Positions 46,728 through 58,199 of a DNA stretch of 64,000 bases are shown in pieces. The stretch is from contig CAJNDS010000118.1 in assembly GCA_905221605.1 (NCBI GenBank), positions 1 through 64,000 of the forward strand. Direction: 5' to 3'. This DNA comes from Symbiodinium natans (lineage: Eukaryota; Sar; Dinophyceae; Suessiales; Symbiodiniaceae). The translations under genes were made by a program, and so were the position numbers. Positions within the stretch are counted from its first letter, which is position 1, and every line of letters starts with the position of its first letter. The notes below the pieces were generated by a model. It did no database searches, was not told the origin of the DNA, and was given only the letters and a program-made list of their open reading frames with translations.

Positions 46728-47153
46728 GAAAGCCCTTACATCAGCATTTGGCTTTTATTTGCCCCCCTCTACTTTGGCTTTGCCCGGTTTGGCGGGGCGC
46801 AGTACATAGAGTGCTGTTGGCTTTATCTCGCCGCATTTTCCCTCAGTGAGCTTTAAGCTGCTTGAGGGCGATTGGCATCGGAGCGTGCCGATGGAAATCA
46901 GAGCTTGCGTGCGGTTTCGGAGCTTCTTTCACTTTTTGCTTTCGTGTACTTTCCCTCATACATGCTCTCGCGCCCAGGTCGGGCTGTGGACGCTCCTCAC
47001 ATTTTTCCAGGCGCACCTCCCAGAGTATTTTGTCCTTTCCTTGGCCCAGCTTCATTGGCTTTGACACTGGCTTTAGGGCCTCTTGTATGCGTCAAGTGCT
47101 TCTATCTGCACTGTGCTGGTTTGGGGTGCTTCACTTTGGCTCACACAGGTTCT
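46728..47153 (+). other. Leader of element C Gag gene
   Basis: About 430 bp, open in the Gag frame from 46872 but without a conserved motif before MADPGSDNGRG at 47154. Confidence 0.4.
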
Positions 47154-48450
47154 ATGGCCGACCCGGGGAGCGACAATGGGAGAGGCCTTCTCGTGCAGCC
47201 GACCCCCTCAGACAAGCTGTCAGTGCTTTGGGAATCTCTAAACCTCGATTTCCCTGAAGCCGTTGCGTCTCATTCGGAGTTGAACCGCACCATTCGTAAT
47301 TTTGGGTTCTTGGCTACCTCCTTCGACCAGTTGGATCAGTGGTTGGAGTCACACGGTCTTCTGGACTTTGGCTCCGAGACAGTTGCGGACCTTCGGTGTC
47401 TTTGGCACAGGGCACATGCCTTGGCCTGCTCTGAGGGACACATGGCAGTCGTGCCTTTCCCGCCGCACCCCTCTGCTCTGCCTTTGCCGCAGGACCAGTC
47501 CTTCAGCACGGCTTCAGACCCTAGTCACCCCGCGTCAGGTGCTGCGTCGTGGAACGAGCCTTTCCCGGCTAAGCTCTCCTCGGACAAAACGGCAGAGCTT
47601 CGGGCCGCTTTCCTGCGGAAATTTCCTAGCGAGGTTTTGGACGATTCCACTATGCCTTCGGCTCGTCTCCTTGCTTTGGTTTTCAAACAAGCCTCGTCCC
47701 ATGAGTGGCGCTTCATCCCTTGGCGTTGGCGCATGTCCGTGCTTGAGCTTGAAGAACAGCAGTTGCAGCGCCCTCGCAAGCTGGCCAGGACTGAGCTGGC
47801 AGATCTCATTTTGGATGATGTCCCCTCTCGGAACCTCCCGGACACACTGGGCATGTTTGCATTGAGCAAAATTTTGCGTTTGCACAGTGTGGCGATGGCC
47901 ATGGTCACTGATGTGCACTTGGTGACGCTTAAGAAGTACGAGTCTACCTTCCTGCGTTTTGCTTCAGCTCGCTTTGACAACAGCAGTGGCCTTCGCCCAC
48001 CCAATGCACTGGAATGTGAGCAGGCAGACCGCCGATTCTGGGAGGCCGTGTACAGCCGTCCGCAGCGAGCTGGCTTCTCTTTTGGCACCGCGTGTTTTTC
48101 TGCCCAAGGCCATGCGCCGCCCGGAGGGCAAGGGAGCAGGTGGAGGAAAGGGCAATGGCCCCGGTGCTGGTTTTGGCAACGGACGCGGACGCGGCAAAGG
48201 CAGGGGGGACGGAAGAGGTCGTGGGAGTGGCTTTGGCACCGGTCGTGGGGGATCCGGTCTGGGCAACCAAGGCAACTCCGCGGGGACCTCCACAAACCGA
48301 CAGGAGTGGGCATCCTCCGCAAAAATCAACGGAGAAGTCAAGACCCTCTGCATGCGCTGGAGTCAGCGCACAGGCTGTAAAAATCCGTCGTGCCGCTTTG
48401 AACACCTTTGTCCCGTGAAGCTTCCCAGTGGCAAGATCTGTCTTGGCAAC
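47154..48450 (+). pseudogene. Element C Gag-like protein
   Basis: ATG 47154 (MADPGSDNGRGLLVQPTPSD). The helical body runs to about 48080 (FLRKFPSEVLDDSTMPSARLL). A shift near 48110 then leads to a Gly/Arg-rich linker (GGGKGNGPGAGFGNGRGRGK) and a CCCH finger, C-x8-C-x4-C-x3-H (CMRWSQRTGCKNPSCRFEH). Layout matches the Gag-like proteins of A and B. A second shift near 48440 joins it to the methyltransferase frame. Confidence 0.65.
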
Positions 48451-49771
48451 CGTCCGGCCTGGCAACCCATCTTTCGAGCAGGCAGCTGGGTCCGGTCTGC
48501 CTTTGTTCACGCCTGCCATTTTGCCTTTGCCTTCCCAGAGCTCTTCCACTCCGGCAACCGCTGCTCCGGCAAAGCAGGCACCCGAGCCTCCAATGCCCGA
48601 TCTTCCTCACCAGGTGGCCTTGGCTGTGTCTGTTTCCGACACATTATCCCCAGGGAGCCCGCCACCCCAGCACATAAATCCCGAGGATGACATGTCGGCC
48701 CCGGACAGCTTCGGCCCAGCGCTAGCTCCTGCACCGGTCTCCGCAGAGTCCATGCCATGGCTGTTTCCGCCTGCCTCCTCGCATGTCACCTCTGTCCTAC
48801 AGTCCGTTCGGGATTTCAAGCAACCCTTCTTCCTGGACATTTGCGCGGGAGCGGGCTCGCCGCTCAGTTCAGCCTTCTTGGAGAAGGGGGTGCCATGTCT
48901 GTCAATAGACATTCTCATCGACACAAACATGGATCTTCTCCAGGACGATTTCTTTGAACATTTGCTGCGCATTTGCACGTCCCGCCAAGTGGCCCTTGCG
49001 CACGCTGCCCCTCCATGCAGGGAGTACTCTCGCCTGAAACTTTTTCCTAGAGGCCCAAAAGCACTTCGGACTCCTGCATTCCTGGATGGCCTCCCCGACC
49101 TGTCGGCATCACAGGCTCTTAGAGTCCAGGAGAGTCACCTGATCTTTGTGCGTTGCGTTCAGCTCTTGCATGTCGGCTTTTCCTGCGGCGCGCAGGTGTC
49201 GCTCGAACAGCCCCCCAACAGCATGGCCTGGATGGAGCCGATTGCAACCAATTTCTTGGCATCCATCAGTGCGGATCTGGTCCACGTGGCCGCTTGTTCC
49301 GTCAATCTCAACATGCACAAAGCCTGGCTTTTAGCCACTTCATTCAGGGCCTTTCAGGCCTTCGCCTCTACATGTCCACACACTGAGGGGACCCACGTGG
49401 CTTTGCAGGGTTTGTGTGATGAGGCTGGCAACTTTTGCAGTCGGGCATCTGCAGAGTACCCCCCCCGTTTAGCGGACATGTATGCTGAGCAAGCCCTGCC
49501 CCTCTTCGACGTTGAACAAGGGGTAGGTACTGCCCTTTCTCTCGCCACGGTACCGCTGCTTGCCAAACTCAAGGCCCTTCATGAGGCTCCGGTGGCTTCG
49601 CAGGATGGGGCCGGCATCCTTTCCACGCCAGACTGGAGTGCACCACCTTCAGGAGCTACAGACGTCTTTGCACACCTTAGGCCTAAGCTGATGACCTTTC
49701 TCCTTCAGGGTCGTTTTCCTCAGCGTTTGCGCACTTTGCCGCGGAGGCTCTTTTCTCAAGCTCGGAGGTAG
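48428..49771 (+). CDS. Element C DNA methyltransferase-like protein
   Basis: After a Pro/Ala-rich linker the AdoMet-binding motif reads FFLDICAGAGSPLSSAF (about 48830-48880). The Pro-Cys motif is AHAAPPCREYS (about 49000-49025), and the motif VI-like position is SLEQPPNSMAW (Glu-Gln-Pro instead of Glu-Asn-Pro/Val). Similar to the element B methyltransferase, but without the dioxygenase domain. The frame ends at 49771 where it should pass into RT; the RT frame begins about 49740. C5-cytosine methyltransferase activity is inferred from the PPC motif. Confidence 0.65.
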   Translation: MARSVLATVRPGNPSFEQAAGSGLPLFTPAILPLPSQSSSTPATAAPAKQAPEPPMPDLPHQVALAVSVSDTLSPGSPPPQHINPEDDMSAPDSFGPALAPAPVSAESMPWLFPPASSHVTSVLQSVRDFKQPFFLDICAGAGSPLSSAFLEKGVPCLSIDILIDTNMDLLQDDFFEHLLRICTSRQVALAHAAPPCREYSRLKLFPRGPKALRTPAFLDGLPDLSASQALRVQESHLIFVRCVQLLHVGFSCGAQVSLEQPPNSMAWMEPIATNFLASISADLVHVAACSVNLNMHKAWLLATSFRAFQAFASTCPHTEGTHVALQGLCDEAGNFCSRASAEYPPRLADMYAEQALPLFDVEQGVGTALSLATVPLLAKLKALHEAPVASQDGAGILSTPDWSAPPSGATDVFAHLRPKLMTFLLQGRFPQRLRTLPRRLFSQARR

Positions 49772-50645
49772 ACGCCCTGCGTCGCCTCTTCCAGGACTGG
49801 CTCTCCGCGCATTTCCCTGGCATTGCCGTTTCCTGGGAAATATCTGCAGGGCAACCATACTGCCTCCAGGCACTGGCAGCTGTCTCACGCATTTGTCAAG
49901 ATCGAGACGTGTCCCTGTTTGCCTGTCTGGAACAGGGAGTGCCCACTGGCTTTGACGGGGACATTCCGTTGTCCAATGTTTTCCTGCCACAAGGAGGGGG
50001 CCATCCTTTCGAGCAATCACTTGGCATTTGTCATGGCAATTGGTCGAGCGCTGAAGCGGACCTTCCAACCCTGCATGCCTTAGTGGAAGAGGAGATCGCC
50101 AATGGCTGGTTCTTGGAGCTGGATTCTTTGGAAGCGGCTCAAGAGCGTTTTGGCGACAAGCTGGCCATTGGAAAGATGTCTATCGTCAAAGCTGAAGGCA
50201 AAAAGCCGCGTCTTGTGGTTGATTCCACTGTGTGTGGCACCAACCCGTCTTGCACGATCCCCGAGACGTACACACTCCCGGGTGTTGACGATGTCAGGGA
50301 TTCTTTCCCTTTGCGTTGTCACTCTGGCCTGTGCGCGGGGTTTGCGTTTGACATCAAGTCAGCTCACAAAACGGTTCGAGTTCGCGACTCTGATCAGGGA
50401 CTTCTTGGGGTCTCCCTCCCGAAGATTCAAGGTCCTGGCCGTCGTTGGCTTTTTTACCGCGTTTGTCCCTTTGGAGCGAACTTCTCGGCCCTCTGGTTCC
50501 AGCGCCTTGGAAGCTTTTTCCTTCGCACTTTACACCTTTGGACTTGGCTTCGACACGCCCTACTGGGCTACGTGGACGACTTTATGTTGTTTCAGGACCA
50601 GGAGGTCATTGGCCTTACAGCGTGCATGACACTGGCTTTTTGGCT
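49739..50645 (+). pseudogene. Element C reverse transcriptase, N-terminal part, interrupted
   Basis: Frame from about 49739 (EALFSSSEVDALRRLFQDWL). RT motifs: KKPRLVVDSTVCG, GFAFDIKSAHKTVRVRD (catalytic Asp), YRVCPFGANFSALWFQRL, ALLGYVDDFMLFQDQE (catalytic YVDD at about 50571). The reading reaches LTACMTLAFWLA and is then broken by the composite insertion at 50650. The continuation is at 59016. The ORF running to 50847 reads into the insertion and is an artefact beyond 50649. Confidence 0.8.
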
Positions 50646-50649
50646 TGCT
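50646..50649. repeat. Possible 4-bp target duplication of composite insertion
   Basis: TGCT lies before the insertion and again at 59016-59019. Joining one copy restores the RT frame (FWLA-LFNIPLS). The TGCT could be shorter or longer; it is too short to be certain. Confidence 0.5.
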
Positions 50650-50966
50650 GTTCGCGAGCGAATCGTGTTTTATCGCTTGCTTCCAAAAATGCCCTGTGAG
50701 AAACGGTATGCCGTTTGCTCGCTGTTTGAAGCCAAAGTTATTTTGATGCTTTGTTTTCCCATGCTCAACGATTACCGGTTGCATGCTCTGCATGTTTTCA
50801 TGTTCAGCAAATTACATGGTGCAGTGGCTGTCTGCAGCTTGTTGTGATGTGCCTTGGTGTGCAACATGCCATGCTTTGTGAATGCAAAGGTGCAACTGAT
50901 GTCTGCAGCTTGTTGTGTATTCCTTGACGTGCAGCACGGGCTCCATCGCGCCGTGCAAAAATTTGT
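50650..50966 (+). repeat. 317-bp left end of unit I
   Basis: GTTCGCGAGCGAATCG...CAAAAATTTGT, same length and near-identical to 58200-58516. Contains two copies of TGTCTGCAGCTTGTTGTG. Confidence 0.9.
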
Positions 50967-51231
50967 GTGAACCGGGTTTGGGGCTCCAACTGGTCCTGCT
51001 TCAACAGGCCCTTTCCTCAAACCTTGGCCTTAGGCCCAGTGCAAGTTGCCTGCGTGAAGCAGGCAGCGGATGGGAGCTCGCCTCCGTGGGCGAGCCGCAC
51101 TAGAGTCACCCGTGCATTTGGGGCCCTGCAGCCCCGTGGGTCCTGCCAGGACCACCTGCTGTTGCTTTTGTTCCGGCTTCGGCTTGGGCGTGGCTTGCCT
51201 TCTGTTTGTCATCAGCCTCTGTTAGCCTCCC

Positions 51232-53989
51232 ATGGGCTCCACCTGCGGTCGTCGTGCTCCGGAACAGCCGCTCGTCGAGCAAGACCCACCCATACCAGCT
51301 TGTCAGCAGGTCTGTCAGCAATGTGGCCGTAACGGGTGCATCCGCTACCGCATCAACCACAACCACCATTGGTGCGCTCACTGTGTGATTGCCTGGTATT
51401 TGGCCGTCTACGGCCGATAGATGATATCCCCTGGCTCCGACGCAGTCATGGGATCGCCAGCCGCTCCGGGCTCGATGCCCCACCATGTCGCCCCTGTGTG
51501 CGTTGTTAAGCGCTTCAGAAAAGATCGCCCCGGGCGGTCTGCTTCGGTTAAGGGGGGGGGACATTGCAGTGCCAAGGGAGATGTTCCGGTTGAGGGTGAG
51601 CCACCCATCCAAGCTCCGGGGGGGGGGGACACTCCAATGCCAAGGGAGATGTTCCGGTCGAGGGTGAGCCCCCCATCCAAACTCCGGAAGCTGTGGGATC
51701 TGAGCCTGGTGAGCCTAGCTACCAGGCTGCTAATGTCCCTGCGGAGTTGGGCACTGCTCTGTCATCACAGTCTTGTGATCCGCTACATGGGAGTGATCCC
51801 GTTGATTTGGTGCTTGAGAAACCTGATGGCCAACCCATGGCCCCAGAACCTGGGCTCTGTGCATCGGTCGACAGGGCAACCGGATCCCCTGTCAAAGAAG
51901 GCCCCTCCCTTATAGCGCAGTCTCGAGCGGCGCTACATGGGAGTGAAGCCCAAAAATTTAATCCTTTGAAACCTGATGGCACGAATTTCAGTGATAATAT
52001 GCACGTGGTGATCGATCCTTCAGGCCAGCATAGGGATGCTTTACGCGCAACCGGTACTGTTGAGGCCGTTTCATCAGAGGAATCCGGAATCCTTTGCGAG
52101 GCAAAGCGTCGTGCACCTGAGCGAGTCGGGGCCCACCTGGGTGAGGATTATGATTTTAGTCCTCTCGCCAGACCTGTTGAGCAGCCATCCAGGCACAATG
52201 CGTCAAGTGCACATCAACAGGCTCCACCCAGCATGCCCCATCAAAGCCATGCAATGACTTCATGCCTTGGGCCAGCGGAAGATCTGGGAGATGCGGCATT
52301 ACTTGCTGAAGGTGTGAGAGACACACCGCCCGACCGTCCCAGTGCTTCCGAAGCTCCTTCAAGCGTGGTGACAGCGAAGGCTAGGACTAGGGCATCCCAA
52401 AGGGTTGAACCCGAACATGATGTCAAGCTTGCTCCACCTGTGCATGTCACCAAGCAAAGGGAACATCCGCGGAGGGAAGTAAGCCCTGCCCCAAGTAATT
52501 CGGATGCTGAAACTGTGTGTGCGCCGTATCCCGATGCGCAGTTGGACTACGATGTGAACCAGGATGCCCGTAGTGGACCAGTCCGCGACCCTCGCGGCCC
52601 TTGCCCCGATGAGTTTGAGGCCGGAGCCCCAAATAATGCATCGCATGCCAGTGGGGCCATCCCGGAGTCCATAGGCCATACCCCTTGTGGCTCTGCCAAG
52701 TGCACACGGCTGACTGTGCATTCTCAGCCTGAAGCCCATGCAGGTGCCAATAGTGTGTTCTCCCCACATCATGTATCCAGGGCTCGTGAGCTCGTCGCAC
52801 CAAGTTCATCAGCCAAGACTCCAGCTGTGTCGGGGAAGTTTGTTCAATGTGTGCCCGCCGGCGCAATGGGTGATGAGGCCAGACCGGTCCGAAGGCGGGT
52901 TTTCTTGGGGCCTGCAGTTGTCCGTGATGTTCCCAGGAAGGTGCCTCCGCCTGAGGAGCAGCGTGTGGTTACCCCTTTGAGTTCGCGACCTGTCTTTACT
53001 GGCCCTGGCTCCATTCCCCGAAGGGCTGAATGTTTCATTAAGCGTGCCACAACCTTCCCTTCCAGCGAAAGGTCAGAAGCCCCAAGCCTGGAAAGCGTGC
53101 ATGAAGCATCAGCAACCTTGCCTCCTGGTGGTCGGCCATTGCCTCCACGTCCTCCCAGCCCTAAGCGTAAAAGGCGGGAGCCCGAAGGCGTCAGCCGATC
53201 CAGCGGCACCGTTTCGTCTGACGAGGGCATCACACAGGATTGTGCAGAAGCCTTTCTGGCCAGGCTTGACACCCGTCCCACGTGTTCTTCGGGTCATCCC
53301 TTGTTCTCCTTTGGGTCTCCTGAGCCAGGTTGGTGGTGCAGTGCGTGCAAGCGCGTGTTCTCCACGCGACGCTTGCTCTGGGGGTGTAGGGTCTGTGACT
53401 TTGACATTTGCGGAAACTGCTTGGTCGATAGTCGCAGTGGCTCCTCCATCGCACCAGCTCCGGTTCAGAGTGCTGTTCCAGAGGCAATCCCTGCAGCTCA
53501 GGTTCAGGATACCGCTCGAGAGGCAATGCCCAGCGGTACACAAACATGGCCCTCGATAAAGCTTTTGCGTGCTTCAGGGGTTCTAACAGGCAATGACATG
53601 TTCCCGAATGACCTTCATCTGACCCTGGGTGTAAATGGTGAAAGCCTGTCAGTCTTGGGGTCGAGCAGGGCGCCGGAGCTCAAGGGAGGATTCCGAAAAG
53701 TGTACCACCTTCGGGGTGAAGGGCCGGCCGCAAGCTGCATCAAGTGCGCGAAGGCTTGACAGGTGAAGCGTTCCACCTCGTCATCCTTGATGCCAATTGT
53801 TGCCTTCCGGTACCCCAGGCGAGCCTCTTGGGGCCACGCAAAATGGCCTCCTTTTGGGCCCTCCAAACCAGGTTGGTGGGTGCCCCCGCTAGTGAGCGGC
53901 TCCAAGCGTTTATCCGTGCTCATAATTTCAATGCCCGCAGTTGTCTTTCCGCTTTGACGCGTGATCACGTTACGGGGCCTTGTTCTTGA
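51232..53989 (+). pseudogene. Large zinc-finger ORF of unknown function (transposon cargo)
   Basis: ATG 51232 opens a Cys/His-rich segment (CQQVCQQCGRNGC...HHWCAHC) that meets TAG at 51418-51420, followed at once by an in-phase ATG (51421). The frame changes in G-runs at about 51552 and 51619, then is open to 53759 with a long Pro/Ser/Glu-rich disordered region. At about 53275-53430 comes a Cys-rich module, CSSGHPL...WWCSACKRVF...GCRVCDFDICGNC, like ZZ/C1-type fingers. After a shift near 53745 the reading EAFHLVILDANCCLPVPQAS continues to 53989. I do not recognise the full protein. One nonsense codon and three frame changes make it a probable pseudogene unless the G-runs are misread. Confidence 0.5.
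51552..51687 (+). repeat. 68-bp tandem duplication with G-runs
   Basis: Two copies of a unit consisting of a G-run, CA(T/C)T..CA.TGCCAAGGGAGATG and AGGGTGAGCC.CCCATCCAA. It lies in the coding frame of the zinc-finger ORF. Confidence 0.8.
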
Positions 53990-56079
53990 GCCGGCTTCAG
54001 TGCAATTATGTTTTGCACTTTCTGCACCCCATATTCGATGGGCGCTGTGGTGCTTGCCTGGAAAACATGGCAAAGACGGCCTAGCGATGAGGATGCAGTT
54101 CACAATGAGGAAAAAGCAATGAGCGAGCGCTCACACATGTTTTGCATGTTACTGATGTCATGAGACGAGCAATGTCTGCTCAGCCAAGGGGCTATGAGGG
54201 TCATGAAGTGGCACATGGTGCCTTTGTATGAGCCAAGGGGCTGTCATACAACATGGCCATGGTGCCAGTTATGTCCGTTGCACCATCGGTGCTCGTGCAA
54301 GGATGCAGGCTCAAAGCCATGTTCATGAAAGCATGTCTCTCTCTCAGCTCTTGTATGTGTGTGACTGTTAGGCTTTTGCCTCCTTGTCAGTATGTGCTTT
54401 GTAGCGTCATGTGGTCTACAGACAGTGTCAGGAGGGTCAAAAGTAGCAGTGCATGCCATGTATGATGCACCTGAGGTGACATGTGGCATCTTGACCGACG
54501 CCCTCGACCTCCACAAAATCGACCCACTTGCGCGGACAATATATTTGGAACACCAACCAAGCCTTCCAAATTACCTACTACGCGTGCGACGCAAGTGGCC
54601 TGCTCCCTTGTTGAGTCCAGGCATGTGACCAGGCCCTTGCCCGCCATGATATCATTCAAGTGATGCACAAGTTGCAGGAGCACCGCCTGCCGCCCCAAGG
54701 CCAGGACAAGGTGCCCGCCGCCAATGATTGCGGGCCACAGCCACATGGTGTTCATGCATGGCGGCCGCCTTCACGGCCTCTGAGCAACTTTGCCCGGCAC
54801 CTTTGCTTGAGGCACATCATCATTTAGTCTCCTGGATACGTCCCTGGACAGGTGTTCACCTGCATATGACACTGGACGTAATGTTCAGTCAGGGGCACCT
54901 CCTGTGGCGGTCTTCCCCCGTCCCTTGCTAAACTGTCCCGCTGAACTACCGCTTTGCACTGTGGGTATCGTGTCTTCATCCCCTATTGGGGCTTAGTCCT
55001 CATACGAGGCCATGTCGCCATAAGCTTGTCCTAGGCCCGCCTTACTGAGCGCCACCTCGCGCGTTCAGCTTTAGGTTCGACGGTCTGTCCGTCCAGTGGC
55101 GGGCACGTTCCTGTGCGTGTGCATACTAAGGCCGAGAGGCCAACCTCACCAATGTATGTTGGATCCTCCCTGGTGATCCAGCCATGTTGCAACCAGCCCT
55201 GCTGTGTTTCCTCTTGGGTGCTGCACCTGGTTGGGCTTCGCGCGGTTGCGCTTTTTCTGCTTGCTGCGTTTTCTGCTACTGGACCGTCGCCCAAGCTGGC
55301 AGGCCATTCACCGGCGTGTTCCGACTGTACTATGCCACCGGGTCCGTTCGCCCCTAGTGGCCATGACGAGTGACATGAACACATAGTTCAGGGTCTTTCC
55401 AGCCGAAGATGGTGCGTGGCCTAGGTGCCTGAACAAGAATGCCGTGATTGTGGACCCGAATCAACGAGAAGTCTCTGTGCAAGGCCCGCGCCCAGGTGCG
55501 CCTTCGTTGGCCAAGCTATGTAGTATTTCCTCGTTTTAACCGAGGGTTCCATGTTGGTCATGCCTGGCCTGCAACGGCTTGTGCTGTGAACGCTACAAGT
55601 GCCCAGAGAATTCCTCCCGCCGTAGTTTATGGTTTTAGGTCCGGGGCGGCCCGTGGATCGGGTGGTTCTGCATTTTCGGCGGCTTCCACAATGTTCTCGC
55701 GCCTGCATCTGCCTCCTGTAAGGCAGCCTCTGCGTTCATGCAGTGTGTGTCAGCGATCGGGAGGGGTTACAGCCCCTCCTTGCCCGCAATCTTGGTTGCT
55801 CTGGCAACCGGTTGGACGTGGTCTTGCGAGCCTTTGTGTTCGTGCAGGCATCCTGCCACACACGGGGCGGGGCGCTGCACGCGCCCGCCCACTTCAAGTG
55901 CACTCTCTGCGGGCCCACCGCCCTAAATATCTAGCCTTCCTATGCTGTCAATGTTAGCCGGCCGGCCCTGCGCTGCTGCCAGTCAGTGCTCAGTGCGGTT
56001 AAGTGGGGAGGTGTCTGTTGCTTGGGTGGTTTCTGTTCATCTTTATGCGAGCCTGGTTGGGGCGCCTGGGGTCTTTAAC

Positions 56080-56400
56080 CGGTGCTTGTCGGGTTAGTGT
56101 TCGCCGGGTCTCCTTGCCGATCTGGGCGCCCGCACATCTAAACCTGCGGTGCCTGGTTGCCGATCTGGGCGCCCGCGCATCTAACCCTGCGGTGCCTGGT
56201 TAGTGTTCGCTGGGTCTTCCGGTCTGGCACATTGGCTTGATCGTCCTGAGCATGTTTTGGGTTGTGCGCCAGGCCTCCTAGCCGTTCTGGGCGCCCGCAC
56301 ATCTAATCCTGCGGTGCCTGGTTAGTGCTCGCCGGGTCTCCTGACCTGACACCTGGCTTGCTCGTCCTGAGCATTGTTTTGGGTTGTCCGCCGGGACTAG
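56080..56400 (+). repeat. Imperfect tandem repeat (GGCGCCCGC.CATCTAA.CCTGCGGTGCC)
   Basis: Three or more copies of CTGGGCGCCCGCRCATCTAA and following CCTGCGGTGCCTGGTT, interspersed with GTTCGCCGGGTCTCC and CTCGTCCTGAGCAT words. Confidence 0.75.
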
Positions 56401-57631
56401 TCGGTCTGACGCCTGACGTGCTCCCATGAATCTTTAATATGAGGTTGGTGTTTGCCGAGACTAATAGACCAAATGCCTGGCTTACACTCAGTTTGGTCGC
56501 CCCTCCCCCCCCTTGCTCCCTTTCCAATGGATGCTCGGGGAGTCGGGTTTCAAGTGTGCGACCCTGAGGACGTTGAAGTGCGCTGTGCCCTGTGAGGTGC
56601 ATCAGGGTCGTGATCACTGTGCCATGAGTCATGGTATGCCAATGTGTGGAGTGAACTGGTGTGGGTCGTGCTCGCGCCCTGTGCGATGCGATAGGGTCGT
56701 GATCGCCGTGCCATGAGTCCGGGGGTGCCATTGTCCGGAGTAAGCTTGAGTAGGTTGTGCTCTGTCCCAGAGTAGTTGCCTTCGCAACGCTTGTAATGGT
56801 TACGTAGGGTTCCTTATAAGGGCTCCGCCATGAATCCGGTGTGACCTGTCTCCCGCGAGCCCTTAGGGGGGGGGGGGGAGGGGTTCGACCGCTCAGCCCA
56901 TGAATGAGCCAACTAAGTGCCCTGCCCCTTAGTTGGGTCGTCTCCCTGAGGCGTGTGAAATTGAGCTGAATGGTACAGTTGGCTCGTTCCCCCCCCTTTG
57001 CGTCGAGGGCGAGGACCTCCGTGCTGGAGTCCTAATGTGTGATCCAAGCGGCTCATGGACCAATGTCGATCAGTTGGTTAACCCACGTTTTACCGGGGTG
57101 GATTGACTGTTTTTCCACTTGCCAGTGCACCTTTGAGGCTCGGCCCTTGGACCGGCGCAAGGGCCCTCTGGATCCTGTGGCCCGAGCATGTAGGCTGTAA
57201 TAACCTGTGTGTTGCGGAATAAGAGGCTAGCGGCCCAAGTGCCTCTGGAGCACACGGTGGTGTCTGGGGCTCATGGTCATGCCCTCATTTATGACAGGTT
57301 GACCCTGGCCCCAATTTCAAATTTGAATATTGCTCTCGCATAAAAGGAGGTGCGTTGTGGTCCGCACGCCTCACGAAGGGCGGGTAGGGCAGCGTCTGCG
57401 TGCTTGGTTACATGCTGTCACAACAGTACTGGGCTGCCCTGGAGAGTGGATCTCGGGGATCAAAGATGATCGCTGCGGGTACCCTGGACGTGTGTCTACT
57501 AGTTTCGTGGTGGGAAAGCCATGGTCATGACTTGGACTCTTTTGCAACCGGCCCCCCCCCTCCTCTGCGCCAATGCGTTGGGGCCTTCCCAGTAAATGAA
57601 GTGATGCCCGGACGCACTGCCGGTCACCATG

Positions 57632-57656
57632 AAGGGGGGGGGGGGTGGGGAGGGGG
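57632..57656 (+). repeat. G-run with quadruplex potential
   Basis: A run of about 13 G, then T, GGGG, A, GGGGGG. Fits four or more G-tracts within 25 bp on the plus strand. Confidence 0.75.
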
Positions 57657-57975
57657 GACACCACAGTGCCCCTCCCCGCAGCTCAACACCAAGTAGACGA
57701 GCAGTTACCCGCTATGGCCTTGCGTGGGGAAGTCCGTGTTCATCACGTTTGCGCAATCTTTACGGCAAGACCCGTTGGGAGTTTTCCCCCCGGTGTTCGC
57801 GAGGCTGCACCTCCAGCCTAGTGCACCCGTTCAATTTGTGGCAAGAGCCGTTCGGGTGGAACAGTGTGGACTGCCTCAAGGACTGGTGACTCACCACTGG
57901 GGGCAGGGGAAGTCTAGGGACTGTGCTCTAAGCTGTCTTGCACTTGACGGCGTCCGCCACAATGGTTCGGTTAAT

Positions 57976-58192
57976 AGGGGGCTTTGAGGTTTTTGTAGTT
58001 GGTGATGCGCATGCTTTTGTTAGGCATATGCACTGACACAATGTGCATCGTGCTATCCCTAATGATCCTTGATTCGCCCACCGATGGAAAAGAAGGAATG
58101 CTTGGGACTGGCGAAGGCTTTAGGCTTTGCGTGTTGTCCTCTGATTTCGGACGGTGCTTTTGGGTTCAAACCAATTTTGGCACAAGCGATAA
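57976..58192 (+). repeat. 217-bp right end of unit I
   Basis: AGGGGGCTTTGAGG...ACAAGCGATAA, near-identical to 58799-59015. A 7-bp GCTTACT separates it from unit II; the bases before unit I are GCTTGCT, one mismatch away, so 7 bp may be a duplication. Confidence 0.9.
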
Positions 58193-58199
58193 GCTTACT

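Larger units (their letters stand above)
53990..57975. other. Non-coding interior of unit I
   Basis: About 4 kb without a convincing gene. Short frames such as 54392-54628 (DLHKIDPLARTIYLEHQPS) look protein-like but are isolated. It contains G-runs (56866-56880, 57632-57656), a C-run (about 57551), a GGCGCCCGC repeat (56080-56400) and a two-copy word around GGGTCGTGATC..CGTGCCATGAGTC (56607 and 56694). Confidence 0.5.
50650..58192 (+). mobile_element. Composite insertion unit I, gene-carrying, unknown class
   Basis: 7.5-kb unit with a 317-bp left end (50650-50966) and a 217-bp right end (57976-58192), both shared with unit II (58200-59015). Near the ends, TTATCGCTTG at about 50669 and its complement CAAGCGATAA at the right end form a subterminal inverted repeat, with CCAAAA also matching. 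No transposase, RT or recombinase was found inside. The main cargo is a zinc-finger ORF (51232-53989). Class unknown: a non-autonomous DNA transposon or Helitron-like capture is possible. Confidence 0.65.

Noticed and set aside
49909-50847. 312-aa complete RT protein
   Set aside because: Codons after 50649 come from the inserted unit; the real RT continues at 59016.
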